The position numbers were made by a program, and so were the translations under genes. A DNA stretch of 64,000 bases from a bacterium (GTDB taxonomy: Bacteria; Hinthialibacterota; Hinthialibacteria; OLB16): contig JAJVIK010000002.1 in assembly GCA_022072055.1 (NCBI GenBank), positions 388,158-452,157 of the forward strand, written 5' to 3'. Shown in pieces: positions 28,270-37,286 of this stretch (position 1 is its first letter; each line of letters starts with the position of its first letter). The notes below the pieces were generated by a model. The model saw only the letters and a list, made by a program, of their open reading frames with translations. It was not told the DNA's origin and made no database searches.

Positions 28270-28934
28270 GGCCGCGCCTCCCGGATCAGCCGCGAAATCG
28301 CCTTAACCGCCTGAATGCCGTCCGGAGCCCACCCGTCCGCCCCCACGCGCTGGTGGAGCTGATCATCGAACCGAAACGGGGCTCCGCCGATAATGACCTT
28401 GATCCGATCCTCCAGCCCCCGCTCCCTGAGGATATCCCTCACCTTGAGGCATCCCTTTTCGCTTCGCGCCGTGTGGACCATCATGGCTGAAATCGCGATC
28501 ACCGAGGCGCGACGATTTTCCGCTTCCTCCACAAAGCGCTCCGCCGACACGTTTACCCCCAGGTCCGCGCACTCAATCATTCGCGGCCGCAGGCAGCCCA
28601 CGACAATCCTCTTCCCGAGCGTGTGCAAGTCTCCATGGGGACTCCCGATGACCACTCTCCCGACCGTTTCCGGCGCCACCCGGAAGCGAGGGAGCAGCTC
28701 CTCGGTGACATCCGCTGCGATCTGAGAAGTCAGGAAATGTTGCGCCAAGTTGAGCTCCTCGCACTCCTCGAGGTCGGTCACGCACTTCTCCAACGCCGGA
28801 ATCACCACCTCGAAAATCAGTTCCTCGGCCGCGGCCCCTTGGTGGATCGCATCGCGGACAAGCTGAAGCGCCCGATCCCGATCCGTGTCGAACAGCGCCT
28901 CGCTGAACAGGGACAGCAGCGGCGGGAGGTTCAT
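28263..28934 (-). CDS. Corrinoid (B12-binding) protein, MtbC/MtaC-like
   Basis: Product of 223 residues. The N-terminal half is a helical cap domain and the C-terminal half is the B12-binding Rossmann domain. The cobalamin-ligating motif DxHxxG reads DLHTLG followed by KRIV, with GVNVSAERFVE, AISAMM and IIGGAPFR as the usual later landmarks. Such proteins carry the methyl group in methanogen- and acetogen-type methyltransferase systems. The gene overlaps both neighbours (ATGA with the MEDS sensor, 7 bases with the UroD-family enzyme), so a complex is likely. No reductive activase (RamA-like) is nearby. Confidence 0.9.
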   Translation of the reverse strand: MNLPPLLSLFSEALFDTDRDRALQLVRDAIHQGAAAEELIFEVVIPALEKCVTDLEECEELNLAQHFLTSQIAADVTEELLPRFRVAPETVGRVVIGSPHGDLHTLGKRIVVGCLRPRMIECADLGVNVSAERFVEEAENRRASVIAISAMMVHTARSEKGCLKVRDILRERGLEDRIKVIIGGAPFRFDDQLHQRVGADGWAPDGIQAVKAISRLIREARPW

Positions 28935-30580
28935 TGGCGCTGACTCCCATACCGATGCGGCTCCCCCAGTTGCTCCAGCAACAGATTGACTTCCGCCTTG
29001 AGTTCCTGGACCCGCTCCTCACGATTCAACGTGAGGTCATGCCAGCGCTGAAGCTCATTCAAGTGCTCCTGAAGCCGATGTTCCGCCCGCTTGCGATCCG
29101 TGATGTCGGTGAACATGCCGAAAGAGCCTCGGAAATCCCCGGAAGAATCCAGAATCGGAACGGCCGAGGCCAGCGTCCAGACCTCACTGCCATCCTTTCT
29201 GCGCAGACGACGCTCGTAGTTCGACGAAAGCCCGCGGCGTCGCTCCGCCATCTTTTCGTGGTGATCGGACAGTTCTTCCTCGAAAAGGAAGGAGGTGAGG
29301 GGTTGCCCGACCATCTCTTCAACCTTGACTCCAACCATTTCCGCCATCTTTGCGTTCACGAAGGTGATCCGGGTGTCCGCGCCGAGCACCAGAATCCCTT
29401 CCACGGCGGTGTCCACGATCCGGCGGTATTTCGCTTCACTCTCGCGCAAGTCACGGTAAGTCAGGAGGCTGGTCAGGGCGTCCGTCATCCGCCTCCCGAT
29501 CTCCTCGAATAGGCGCGCCTCCTCGGATGTCCAGACCCGTGGGTGAGAGCACTGATGAAGTCCGAACAGCCACGGCCTGTCCCCTTTTGGGTGAAGCGCC
29601 ATGACGAGTTGGGATCTCAGTCCGAATTGTTCTGTCTCACCCCCCGGGAGAGGGTGCTCCGAGCCTGGCCCAAACCGCACCGGGCCATCCGTGGAGTTCG
29701 CGATCCGAAACACCCGAACCGCTTCAGAGTCGACTGGAACCTCAATCCCCAGTACCAGAGCGCCGGGATACTCCGGGCGAGTCCTTTCCATCGGCACACG
29801 CCACGACTTGGTTTCAGGGTCGCATGGGTAGACTAGCCAAGCCCGGTCGCACTCGAAGATCCCCAGCATCTCGCCGAGAACCTCACTCATCATTTCCTCC
29901 AAGTCATTGGTTCCCTGGATGGCCCGATTGACCCGGTCCAGGCTCTCAAAGAACCGAAGGTGACCTCGATACTCCCACTCCCCTCGTGCGGTGGCGCGCG
30001 TTTCGAGGCAGTCCCATTCTCCATTCCTCCGGAGGCTGGCTAACGGGTGGTCACGCAGGATGTCCAAGAGTGTCGGAGCGTTCACCCTCCCCAGTCCGTA
30101 TGCGCATAGAACCAAGATGGGCTGCCCCGCAATCACTCGGTCGATGGCAGCCTCAAACTCAGAAAACGCCTTTCCATGGCATCCACGCAACGCGGATGCG
30201 TCCAATGCCACGCGAAGTCCCTCGTGGCCTTCGGCCAGCGCTCGAGTGAGTCGAACTCTCCAGTCCTCCACGGCTTGCTGGGTATCGAAGTTTCCCCCCG
30301 AAGTCACCCACCGCGCGGCGGAGATCATGACCAATGCGCCCGTCGCGAGGAATTCCTCGAAGTCGGGAATCCCTTCCCTCAGCGCCTCGCGCGCCTTGGG
30401 TGCAGAACCACCGGAACCTACCCACAGGCAAGCCTCGTTGCTTTCCAGTCCGGCTCTCAGAAAGGGGACCACCGCGTCATGGAGCTCGGATTGCTCTCGG
30501 TGGAGGTGACAGAAATGGGTTCCCCACGGCAGCGTTTCGATCCAGGGAATGTCTGTTTTTCGCGATTGTTTGGCCTTCAT
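28931..30580 (-). CDS. MEDS-GAF-PAS sensory protein without kinase domain
   Basis: Product of 549 residues. Residues about 15-195 match the MEDS (methanogen/methylotroph, DcmR sensory) domain: LPWGTHFCHLHRE, GLESNEACLWV, a central Gly/Asp region and ILVLCAYGLG. A GAF domain with Trp-rich core (DRAWLVYP, GLHQCSHPRVWTSEEARLFEEI) and a PAS domain (AVEGILVLGADTRITFVN, ITDRKRAE) follow, and a C-terminal coiled coil ends the protein. No histidine kinase, HTH or GGDEF domain is present, so it must work through partners. ATG 30580 follows GAGGAAG at 5-base spacing. It is the first gene of the operon and overlaps the corrinoid gene, so it probably senses or reports on methyl metabolism. Confidence 0.85.
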   Translation of the reverse strand: MKAKQSRKTDIPWIETLPWGTHFCHLHREQSELHDAVVPFLRAGLESNEACLWVGSGGSAPKAREALREGIPDFEEFLATGALVMISAARWVTSGGNFDTQQAVEDWRVRLTRALAEGHEGLRVALDASALRGCHGKAFSEFEAAIDRVIAGQPILVLCAYGLGRVNAPTLLDILRDHPLASLRRNGEWDCLETRATARGEWEYRGHLRFFESLDRVNRAIQGTNDLEEMMSEVLGEMLGIFECDRAWLVYPCDPETKSWRVPMERTRPEYPGALVLGIEVPVDSEAVRVFRIANSTDGPVRFGPGSEHPLPGGETEQFGLRSQLVMALHPKGDRPWLFGLHQCSHPRVWTSEEARLFEEIGRRMTDALTSLLTYRDLRESEAKYRRIVDTAVEGILVLGADTRITFVNAKMAEMVGVKVEEMVGQPLTSFLFEEELSDHHEKMAERRRGLSSNYERRLRRKDGSEVWTLASAVPILDSSGDFRGSFGMFTDITDRKRAEHRLQEHLNELQRWHDLTLNREERVQELKAEVNLLLEQLGEPHRYGSQRQ

Positions 30581-30612
30581 TGCGACTTCCTCATCTACAT
30601 CCAATCAAGTCC

Positions 30613-30639
30613 GATACTTTCATACGGCATCCAAGTATC
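30613..30639. promoter_or_regulatory. Inverted repeat upstream of the MEDS/corrinoid operon
   Basis: GATACTT at 30613-30619 and AAGTATC at 30633-30639 are exact reverse complements separated by 13 bases. The site lies 33 bases upstream of the MEDS-sensor start, a normal place for an operator. The binding protein is unknown. Confidence 0.4.
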
Positions 30640-30859
30640 AAACCGAGGCGGTTGAGGAGCTCGCAGGCATGACCCCCAAGTGTGCTCATCGGCGACCAGA
30701 TGTGACCGGATTCCAAGCCCCTCACCCGCGCCTGGAGTGCCGTGAGCCTGCCTTCACGCGCGCATTTGCGCCCCCAATGGGCGAGCTGAAGGACCGCTTC
30801 GGCGCGCGATCTTGAACATGAAGATTATAGCAAACCTTATCGGCAAAGTGGAGGCGGAA

Positions 30860-30868
30860 TGATACAAT
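30860..30868 (+). promoter_or_regulatory. Candidate extended -10 promoter for the lyase gene
   Basis: TGATACAAT fits the extended -10 form TGnTATAAT with one mismatch. No good -35 is seen. A transcript would start near 30875, leaving a leader of about 95 bases. Confidence 0.35.
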
Positions 30869-30923
30869 GGTCATCGTGTGGGGTTTCCGTGGACGGGTCC
30901 CGGAAGCATCCCGACTCCTGGTG

Positions 30924-30954
30924 GACTCCGATACTTCCAAATTGACTCGGAGTC
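30924..30954 (+). promoter_or_regulatory. Inverted repeat in the leader of the lyase gene
   Basis: GACTCCGA (30924-30931) and TCGGAGTC (30947-30954) are exact reverse complements with a 15-base loop. It ends 16 bases before ATG 30971, so it could be an operator or an mRNA hairpin near the ribosome site. Confidence 0.4.
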
Positions 30955-30970
30955 TTCCACGATCCCAAAC

Positions 30971-32875
30971 ATGCGATCCGCTCTATTCATTCTGGCGTTG
31001 CTCCCATCACTTACGGGAGACTCACTCGCGGCTGTCTCACCGTGGTCGGATATCCTTGAGAACGCGAAGGCGAATTCGGCGCTGACCGAACGACGCGCGG
31101 GGCTTATCGAGCAGGCCCGAGAGGCCGAGGCGCTACCGATTGTCCGCCGTGCTCGCTGTCTTGCCGATGTCGGCAAGGATCGCACCTGGCTGGATGGGAG
31201 AAGCAACGCCCTGGAGGAGGAAATCCGCGAAACCTTCGCGCTCGCCATGTCCGATTTCGGGGCCTGCTCCACCCTCTCCAGGGAGCTCCCGCTCCTGGCC
31301 GCCGCCTATCGTTTGACAGGAGAGCAAGCCTTCCTGGATCGGATCCTCGCTCAACTCGATGAGATGGCGAGGTGGTCGCCGCTCCAGCGCCCCGGATGGA
31401 CCCTGTACACACCGGGGAACCGTCTCCCGCTCGACGGCAAGGATGGGAACTGGTTGGCCACCGGAACCGGGATTCGCGCTCTCGGAGACACGCTTGAATT
31501 GCTCCCGGAAGAGGCGGTTCCACAAGACTTGAGGGGACGGATCGAGGCCCTCTTGCTGAAGGAGATCGAGGGGGTGGTGGACGACTGGAAGACCAAGCGG
31601 CCGTGGTTTGTGCGCACGGATAATCCCATCACCAACCAGTGGGTTCTTCCCACGGAGGGGTTGGTGCGCGCCTCAATTCTGCTTGGGAAGGACAAGCATC
31701 CTGAGGCGTATGAACTGGGGGTCGCCAATCTGCTCAAGGCCCTTAATGCGCATGGGGCTAAGGGCGAATTCGAAGAGGGCTTTGGGTACGCCTCGTTCAC
31801 AGTCACTTCGCTTCTCCACGCCGCACACGCCATGGCTGTCGCGGGCGACGCGCGCGCGATCAGTCATCCGTTCCTTGAAAACTTTCCGACCTGGCTGGTG
31901 CATCATTTCCAACCTGGCGGTTATGGAATCAACTGCTTCGATGCCGGACCCTCCTACAACGCCCCCGAATCGGCTCGCCCGCTGCTCTCCCTGATCGCCA
32001 CGCTCACCGCCTCGCCTGTCGCGCGCTGGGCGCTCCGCCACCAGACAAGCGGACCCACGGAGGACCTCGCGGGGCTTGCCGCCTCCGCCCTTCCGGATGT
32101 CGGCCAAGATCAGGCCCCTCCTCGATACGCTGTCTACGAGCGCGCGGCGCGGGTCAATTGGCGGGACAGCTGGGACCGGGACGCAACCGGAGTTTGGATT
32201 CGGGGAGGACACCCGCTCGACCAACACGACCATCAGGATCGCGGCCATGTCAATCTGATCTCGAAAGGGCAACCGATCCTGATCGAGGCCGGAACCCCGA
32301 GCTATGACCACCCCCTCATGATGTCCCAATACAGCTCCGGCGCGGGGCACAACGCGCTTCAACTCGGTGAGGCTTTCCCGGAAGCTTCCACGGACGCGGG
32401 CAAGACCCTCTCACTGCCGGGATGGCAGAAGGAGCACGGGATCGCGCCGATCGCCGTGATCGAGCTCGACAACACCGGCGGCAAGGTCCGAGTGGACGGA
32501 GGCAAGTGTTACGAGGGCCTTTCGCGGTGGGAGCGGACCGTGGCGTGGGACTCAAAACTGCTTGAGGTTACTGACGAAGTTGAGCTTGCGCCCGACCTCG
32601 AACCGGACACGATCCTGTTCCGCTGGCACCTCGGAACCGAGCGGGAGGTTGCCGTCACCGGCGCGGGGCGGGAATGGAGGGTGGAGTGGGCGGAGGCCGG
32701 AATCACTCTTCATGGCGATGCTCCGCTCGTGGTATCTCAGGCCCGCATGCCGGACAACACCTTGGCCGGGCACGATGGAAGCCGGAGCGACAAGAATTTT
32801 CATTCCTGCGTGATCGCGCGAACCGCGAACAAGGAGAAACGCCTCCTGCTCACCACCCGGGTCCTCCCCCAATAG
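30971..32875 (+). CDS. Secreted heparinase II/III-like polysaccharide lyase
   Basis: Product of 634 residues from ATG 30971, which begins a clear Sec signal peptide (MRSALFILALLPSLTG). The first 350 residues form an alpha/alpha toroid (EIEGVVDDW, ITNQWVLPTEGL, HFQPGGYGINCFDAGPSYNA). The C-terminal beta-sandwich starts with WIRGGHPLDQHDHQDRGH and SSGAGHNALQLGE, typical of the heparinase II/III family that cleaves uronate-containing polysaccharides by beta-elimination. The Asn, Tyr and His residues in NQW, PSY and DQHDHQD are candidates for the active site. It works in the periplasm or outside. The esterase gene starts 10 bases later, which suggests joint removal of acetyl groups and backbone cleavage. 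Confidence 0.85.
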   Translation: MRSALFILALLPSLTGDSLAAVSPWSDILENAKANSALTERRAGLIEQAREAEALPIVRRARCLADVGKDRTWLDGRSNALEEEIRETFALAMSDFGACSTLSRELPLLAAAYRLTGEQAFLDRILAQLDEMARWSPLQRPGWTLYTPGNRLPLDGKDGNWLATGTGIRALGDTLELLPEEAVPQDLRGRIEALLLKEIEGVVDDWKTKRPWFVRTDNPITNQWVLPTEGLVRASILLGKDKHPEAYELGVANLLKALNAHGAKGEFEEGFGYASFTVTSLLHAAHAMAVAGDARAISHPFLENFPTWLVHHFQPGGYGINCFDAGPSYNAPESARPLLSLIATLTASPVARWALRHQTSGPTEDLAGLAASALPDVGQDQAPPRYAVYERAARVNWRDSWDRDATGVWIRGGHPLDQHDHQDRGHVNLISKGQPILIEAGTPSYDHPLMMSQYSSGAGHNALQLGEAFPEASTDAGKTLSLPGWQKEHGIAPIAVIELDNTGGKVRVDGGKCYEGLSRWERTVAWDSKLLEVTDEVELAPDLEPDTILFRWHLGTEREVAVTGAGREWRVEWAEAGITLHGDAPLVVSQARMPDNTLAGHDGSRSDKNFHSCVIARTANKEKRLLLTTRVLPQ

Positions 32876-32885
32876 GTTGGCCTCC

Positions 32886-34262
32886 ATGCGCTTCCTCCGC
32901 CGATTGCGTCCTGTGAGCCTCTGCCTCCTCCTGGTTGTCTCCACTGCCGGGCGCGCGGAGCTCAAGTGGGAAGCGGACCATGGCGGCAACCGGATCGACG
33001 GCCTTTCGCACATCGAACTCAAGTCGAACACCCTGGTCCTGAACGCGAGCGAGATCGGATCCCGTCTTGTGGTCCTTCGCGCCACGGAGCCGGCTCGCAT
33101 CGAGGCCGCGACCGGTGCAAACGCGGCGCTCAAGCCGGGTTGGGATGGAACCCTGGGTTACAGCCTGTACGGCCTCCATCTGGAGATCCCCTCACCGGGA
33201 AGGGTCGCAGTGGCTCTCACCTGCACTCCTCCTCCTCTAAATCCGGTTGTCGAAGGTCCGGAGGGCCTGCGCGCTTACGCGAAAGCGCTCGACGCAAGGC
33301 ATTCGTGTTTTCCGGATGAGAAGGAAGCCTTCATAAAGTGGCGGTCAGACCATCGGGACCGTCTTGCCGCGCTTCTCATGGGCGGAGGGTTCCCCGAACG
33401 CCCGCCACTCGAGGCGCGAACCATCTCCAAGGAAACTCATTCTAAGTTCGACCTGGAGCGTGTGGTTTACCACTCGCGCCCGAACCGTGAGAATCAGTTG
33501 CTTCTCGCGCTTCCGAAAGGCGGGACGCGCCCACCCCTCTTGGTGGCGTTGCATGGCCATGAAGCGCCTTGGGGCGAGGCGGATGCCGCCGCCTTCGCGA
33601 GCGGTCATCCCGATGATTTCTGTGCCTACTTCGCGGAGCGAGGCTGGGCGGTCTTGCAGCCCGCCACCTTGGACCACGACCTTCAAGACCAATCATGGAC
33701 CCTCCAAGGGGAGTGGACCTGGGACGCCATGACCGCGCTCGACTTCGTGGTTGGGAACCGGGATATCGATCCGGAGCGGATCGCAGTGTGCGGGCTCTCA
33801 ACCGGAGCGCATTTGGCCATGAACCTGCTCGCCCTGGATGAACGTGTGAAAGCCGGTGTGGTCGGGTGCATCCTGAGCACCTGGAACCATTACCGGAAAC
33901 GATTTCGGATTCCACCGCACTGCGATTGCGGGATCGGATCCCAGCTTCCCAGCCTCCTCGGCGAACAGTGCGATTGGGCGGGGCTGGCTGTCCCCAAACC
34001 GGTTCAATTCCAACACGGGCGCCTGGATGCCGCGTTTTGTCCGGGAGCGGACCCATCCCTACTGAACCTTGCCTGGAATACCGCAACGATGCCGGAGGCC
34101 GAGTATGAGGCCATGTTCGGGGAAGTCCGGCGGGCTTACCGGATCTTGGACGCGGCGGACCGGGTCACCACCCATCTCCATGGTGGGAAGCACCAGGTGG
34201 ACAATGAGGCCGCGCACGCCTGGCTTGTCCGCGCTCTAGGAATCGGTTCCATGAGAAACTAA
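32886..34262 (+). CDS. Secreted alpha/beta-hydrolase esterase
   Basis: Product of 458 residues with a signal peptide (MRFLRRLRPVSLCLLLVVSTAG). A beta-rich N-terminal domain of about 110 residues precedes the hydrolase domain. The nucleophile elbow is GLSTGAHLAM, the oxyanion region LLVALHGHEAPWG, a late acid residue in FQHGRLDAAF and the catalytic His in HLHGGKHQVD. The layout fits dienelactone hydrolase/acetyl xylan esterase-type enzymes acting on sugar esters. A CDCG motif lies in an inserted loop. It is in an operon with the heparinase-like lyase. The actual ester is unknown; a peptidase of the S9 group is less likely because no propeller is present. Confidence 0.75.
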   Translation: MRFLRRLRPVSLCLLLVVSTAGRAELKWEADHGGNRIDGLSHIELKSNTLVLNASEIGSRLVVLRATEPARIEAATGANAALKPGWDGTLGYSLYGLHLEIPSPGRVAVALTCTPPPLNPVVEGPEGLRAYAKALDARHSCFPDEKEAFIKWRSDHRDRLAALLMGGGFPERPPLEARTISKETHSKFDLERVVYHSRPNRENQLLLALPKGGTRPPLLVALHGHEAPWGEADAAAFASGHPDDFCAYFAERGWAVLQPATLDHDLQDQSWTLQGEWTWDAMTALDFVVGNRDIDPERIAVCGLSTGAHLAMNLLALDERVKAGVVGCILSTWNHYRKRFRIPPHCDCGIGSQLPSLLGEQCDWAGLAVPKPVQFQHGRLDAAFCPGADPSLLNLAWNTATMPEAEYEAMFGEVRRAYRILDAADRVTTHLHGGKHQVDNEAAHAWLVRALGIGSMRN

Positions 34263-34388
34263 TCCCAGGAAAAAAGAATCTTCTCAAATCTGAGCGGATA
34301 TGATGGAATTCCGGATTGGTTTATCATTCACTGGGCTTCCGGGCACAGAGCCGACGTGTCCCCGTGGAAACGGAAGGGAGGGGTGCAA

Positions 34389-37286
34389 GTGACCATAGCC
34401 GCAACCTGTCACCACAAACCGGAAAGCTGGGTGCTCCTTTTCGTCTGCTGGGGTCTCCTTTCGGTTCTCAGCGCCGGGGCTGTTGCCGAGACATTCCGCG
34501 ATCAGGTCGAGGCGGACTGGTTGCTTCACGAGCAGTACCGAAGTGAGCCGGGCGCGGTTGCCGGTCAGGTCACCACCCGGGAGGATGCCATCGGCGGCTG
34601 CGACGGGATCAAGGATGGGAAGTTTGGTTTCCACACCGGCCAGAAGGAGGAGCCATGGTGGCGGGTGGACCTGGGGGAGATTCAACCGATCAGCCGAGTG
34701 GTGATTTGGAATCGATGCGATGGGGTCGCCTCGCGCGCCGACCACCTCCAAGTCTGTCTTTCCAGTGATGGCGGGGATTGGGAGACAGTTTACAACCACG
34801 ATGGAAGCGCCTTTTTCGGTTTCACCGACAACAAGCCGCTCTCGGTCGCGCTTGAGGGCAGGCGCGCGCGGTTTGTCCGAATTCAACTCCCAGCGAAGGC
34901 CTATCTGCACTTGGATGAGGTCGAGGTGTTCGGCCTGGAGGATTCCGGGAAGAACCTCGCGCTCCACCGACCCGCCGATCAGAGCAGCACCTGTGCCTCC
35001 TCCAACCGAACGCGAATCCCAAGGGAGATCCGTTGGTCCAAGCGGACCCGGGAGATTCTGGACCACTGCCAAGGATTGCTTGCCGAGCTCCGCGGCTCCG
35101 CCGAAAACCAACGGAAGGACCTTGAGAGCTTGGCGCGGAGTGTGGCGACCACACCAGCCGAGAGCATCGGAAAGGAGCTCTACCTCGAGGCTCGTTGGCT
35201 TCAGCGGGAGCTGACTCTCGCGCATCCGTTGCTCGATTTCGATTCGATCCTTTTCACCAAGCGGGTTCCCGGCAGCTACAACCACATGTCGGACCAATAC
35301 TACGGCTGGTGGTCGCGACCCGGCGGAGGTCTGTACATCCTTCGGAACTACAAGGACGACAATCCGGAGACAGAATGTCTCAGCGAGGCGTTCACCGAGC
35401 CGGGGAGCTTCCTTCGGCCCATGCTCTCGTATGAAGGGGACCGTCTGCTCTTCGCCTGGTGCCGTCATCATCACGGCGTGGCCGAACAAGCCGACAAGCT
35501 GAACAAGGCCAACATCCCGGAGGATGCTTTCTACCACCTTTTTGAAATGGACCTTGCCGGCGGACAGGTTCGCCGTCTGACCGAGGGCAAGTATGATGAT
35601 TTCGATGGGCGCTATCTCCCGGACGGGAGGATCGTGTTTCTCTCCACTCGCCGCGGTCAGGCCTTCCAGTGCGGCCCGGCGAGCGCCGCCAAGTCCACCA
35701 CGGTCAAGGATCTGCCGGACATCTATGTGCGCTGCGGCGGGGGTCCGGAAAGGCCCGTGGCGGTTTACACCCTTCACGCCATGAACGCCGATGGCGGGGG
35801 GCTCCTTCCGATTTCACCCTTCGAGATGTTTGAATGGACTCCCAGCGTCTCCTCGGATGGAACCATCCTCCATTCGCGTTGGGACTATATCGACCGGGAC
35901 AACATGCCCTACATGGGACTCTGGGCGCTCAACCCAGATGGAACGAACCCGCGGATCGTTTACGGCAACTTCACCCGCAATCCGCATTGCACCTTCGAGG
36001 CGGTCAGCATCCCCGGGTCTCGCAAGATTGTTTTCACCGCATCCGGTCACCATGCCCAGACCATGGGGAGCCTGGTGCTCCTCGACCCCGCGGTGGGAAC
36101 GGAGGGGGATGCTCCGATCACCCGCCTCACCCCTGAAGTGCCCTTCCCGGAAAGCGAAGCCTGGCCGGAGACTTTCTACGCCAACCCGTGGCCGCTCTCC
36201 GAGCGCTTCCATTTGGTTTCCTGGGGATGCGAAGAATCCCCCTCCGAGGGGAAACTCATGGCCCCCAATGCGATGGGAATCTATCTCTTCGACGCGCGGG
36301 GGAACATTGAACTGCTCCACCGCGACCCTTCGATCAGCTCCTTTGATCCGATTCCGTTGCGGCCGAGGGAGCGCCCGCCGGTTCTTCCCTCATTAGTGGA
36401 CTGGAACAAGAGCAACGAGGGCCGCTTCCTGCTCGCGGATGTCTATCGCGGGCTTGATGGGGTGAAGCCGGGGGAGGTCAAGGCGCTGCGGATAGTCGGG
36501 GTCCCCGGAAAGACTCACCCCACCATGAATTACCCGAGCATCGGAATCACGCGGGATGATCCTGGGAAATGTGTCCTTGGAACGGTCCCGGTCGAACCGG
36601 ACGGATCGGCTTACTTCCGCGCGCCCGCGGGAGTGATTGTGTTCTTCCAGGCCCTGGACAGCCGAGGGATGACCCTGCAGACCATGCGCAGTGTCACCCA
36701 TGTACAGCCCGGTCAAACGTTGAGCTGCATCGGTTGCCATGAGCCGCGCACTCAAGCGCCCTCGCCGGCGACGACACTCGCCTCCTTGCGCGAACCATCC
36801 GGAATCATGGTCGGACCCGAAGGGTCCTGGCCGCTGCGCTTCGATAGACTGATTCAACCGGTCCTCGAGCGACATTGTGTGTCTTGCCATCAGCCGGGCG
36901 GGTCGGATGCGGAAGCGGCCCGGTTCAATCTCACCTCGGCCTCCTCGTATGAATCCCTTACCGGCTATGGCTCCCCGTCTTTGAAGGATGCGGTCCTGAA
37001 CGGATACCGCGCCGGGTTCTCCGCGGTCGGCGCGGGACTTGCTCGGACCAGCCCGCTGCTTGCCCTGCTCACCGCGCCGGAGGGGCATCACCAAGCGCGT
37101 CTCGATTCCGAGAGCCTCGAACGCCTGGTCATATGGATGGACACTTATGCCCAGTGGGCGGGGTCGTTCAGCGCGGAACAAGAAAACGAATTGATCGAGT
37201 TTCGCCGAGCCAACGCGAGTGTCTTCCTCGAGCGGGGATGGAAACAGAGCTCAATTGGAAAGGGCAGGGAAGATGATGGAGGATGA
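34389..37286 (+). CDS. Hydrazine synthase alpha-like secreted dihaem protein 1 (with discoidin domain)
   Basis: Product of about 965 residues. I use GTG 34389 because AGGGAGG lies 6 bases upstream and the signal peptide (SWVLLFVCWGLLSVLSAG) follows; GTG 34356 is possible. An F5/8 type C (discoidin) carbohydrate-binding domain spans about 45-185 (WWRVDLGEIQPISRVVIWNR). A TolB-like propeller follows (YLPDGRIVFLSTRRG, MNADGGGLLPISPFE). Then comes the HZS-alpha middle domain with LGTVPVEPDGSAYFRAPAG and haem motif CIGCH at 780-784, and a C-terminal domain with CVSCH at 830-834. This order copies the hydrazine synthase alpha subunit. No hydrazine synthase beta/gamma is present. Two more paralogues lie downstream. 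Confidence 0.85.
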   Translation: MTIAATCHHKPESWVLLFVCWGLLSVLSAGAVAETFRDQVEADWLLHEQYRSEPGAVAGQVTTREDAIGGCDGIKDGKFGFHTGQKEEPWWRVDLGEIQPISRVVIWNRCDGVASRADHLQVCLSSDGGDWETVYNHDGSAFFGFTDNKPLSVALEGRRARFVRIQLPAKAYLHLDEVEVFGLEDSGKNLALHRPADQSSTCASSNRTRIPREIRWSKRTREILDHCQGLLAELRGSAENQRKDLESLARSVATTPAESIGKELYLEARWLQRELTLAHPLLDFDSILFTKRVPGSYNHMSDQYYGWWSRPGGGLYILRNYKDDNPETECLSEAFTEPGSFLRPMLSYEGDRLLFAWCRHHHGVAEQADKLNKANIPEDAFYHLFEMDLAGGQVRRLTEGKYDDFDGRYLPDGRIVFLSTRRGQAFQCGPASAAKSTTVKDLPDIYVRCGGGPERPVAVYTLHAMNADGGGLLPISPFEMFEWTPSVSSDGTILHSRWDYIDRDNMPYMGLWALNPDGTNPRIVYGNFTRNPHCTFEAVSIPGSRKIVFTASGHHAQTMGSLVLLDPAVGTEGDAPITRLTPEVPFPESEAWPETFYANPWPLSERFHLVSWGCEESPSEGKLMAPNAMGIYLFDARGNIELLHRDPSISSFDPIPLRPRERPPVLPSLVDWNKSNEGRFLLADVYRGLDGVKPGEVKALRIVGVPGKTHPTMNYPSIGITRDDPGKCVLGTVPVEPDGSAYFRAPAGVIVFFQALDSRGMTLQTMRSVTHVQPGQTLSCIGCHEPRTQAPSPATTLASLREPSGIMVGPEGSWPLRFDRLIQPVLERHCVSCHQPGGSDAEAARFNLTSASSYESLTGYGSPSLKDAVLNGYRAGFSAVGAGLARTSPLLALLTAPEGHHQARLDSESLERLVIWMDTYAQWAGSFSAEQENELIEFRRANASVFLERGWKQSSIGKGREDDGG

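Larger units (their letters stand above)
30581..30970. other. Divergent regulatory region between sensor operon and lyase gene
   Basis: About 390 bases, more AT-rich than the surroundings. It holds an inverted repeat at 30613-30639, an extended -10-like element at 30860-30868 and a second inverted repeat at 30924-30954. The string TCCGATACTT occurs in both repeat areas. No gene is seen. Confidence 0.5.
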
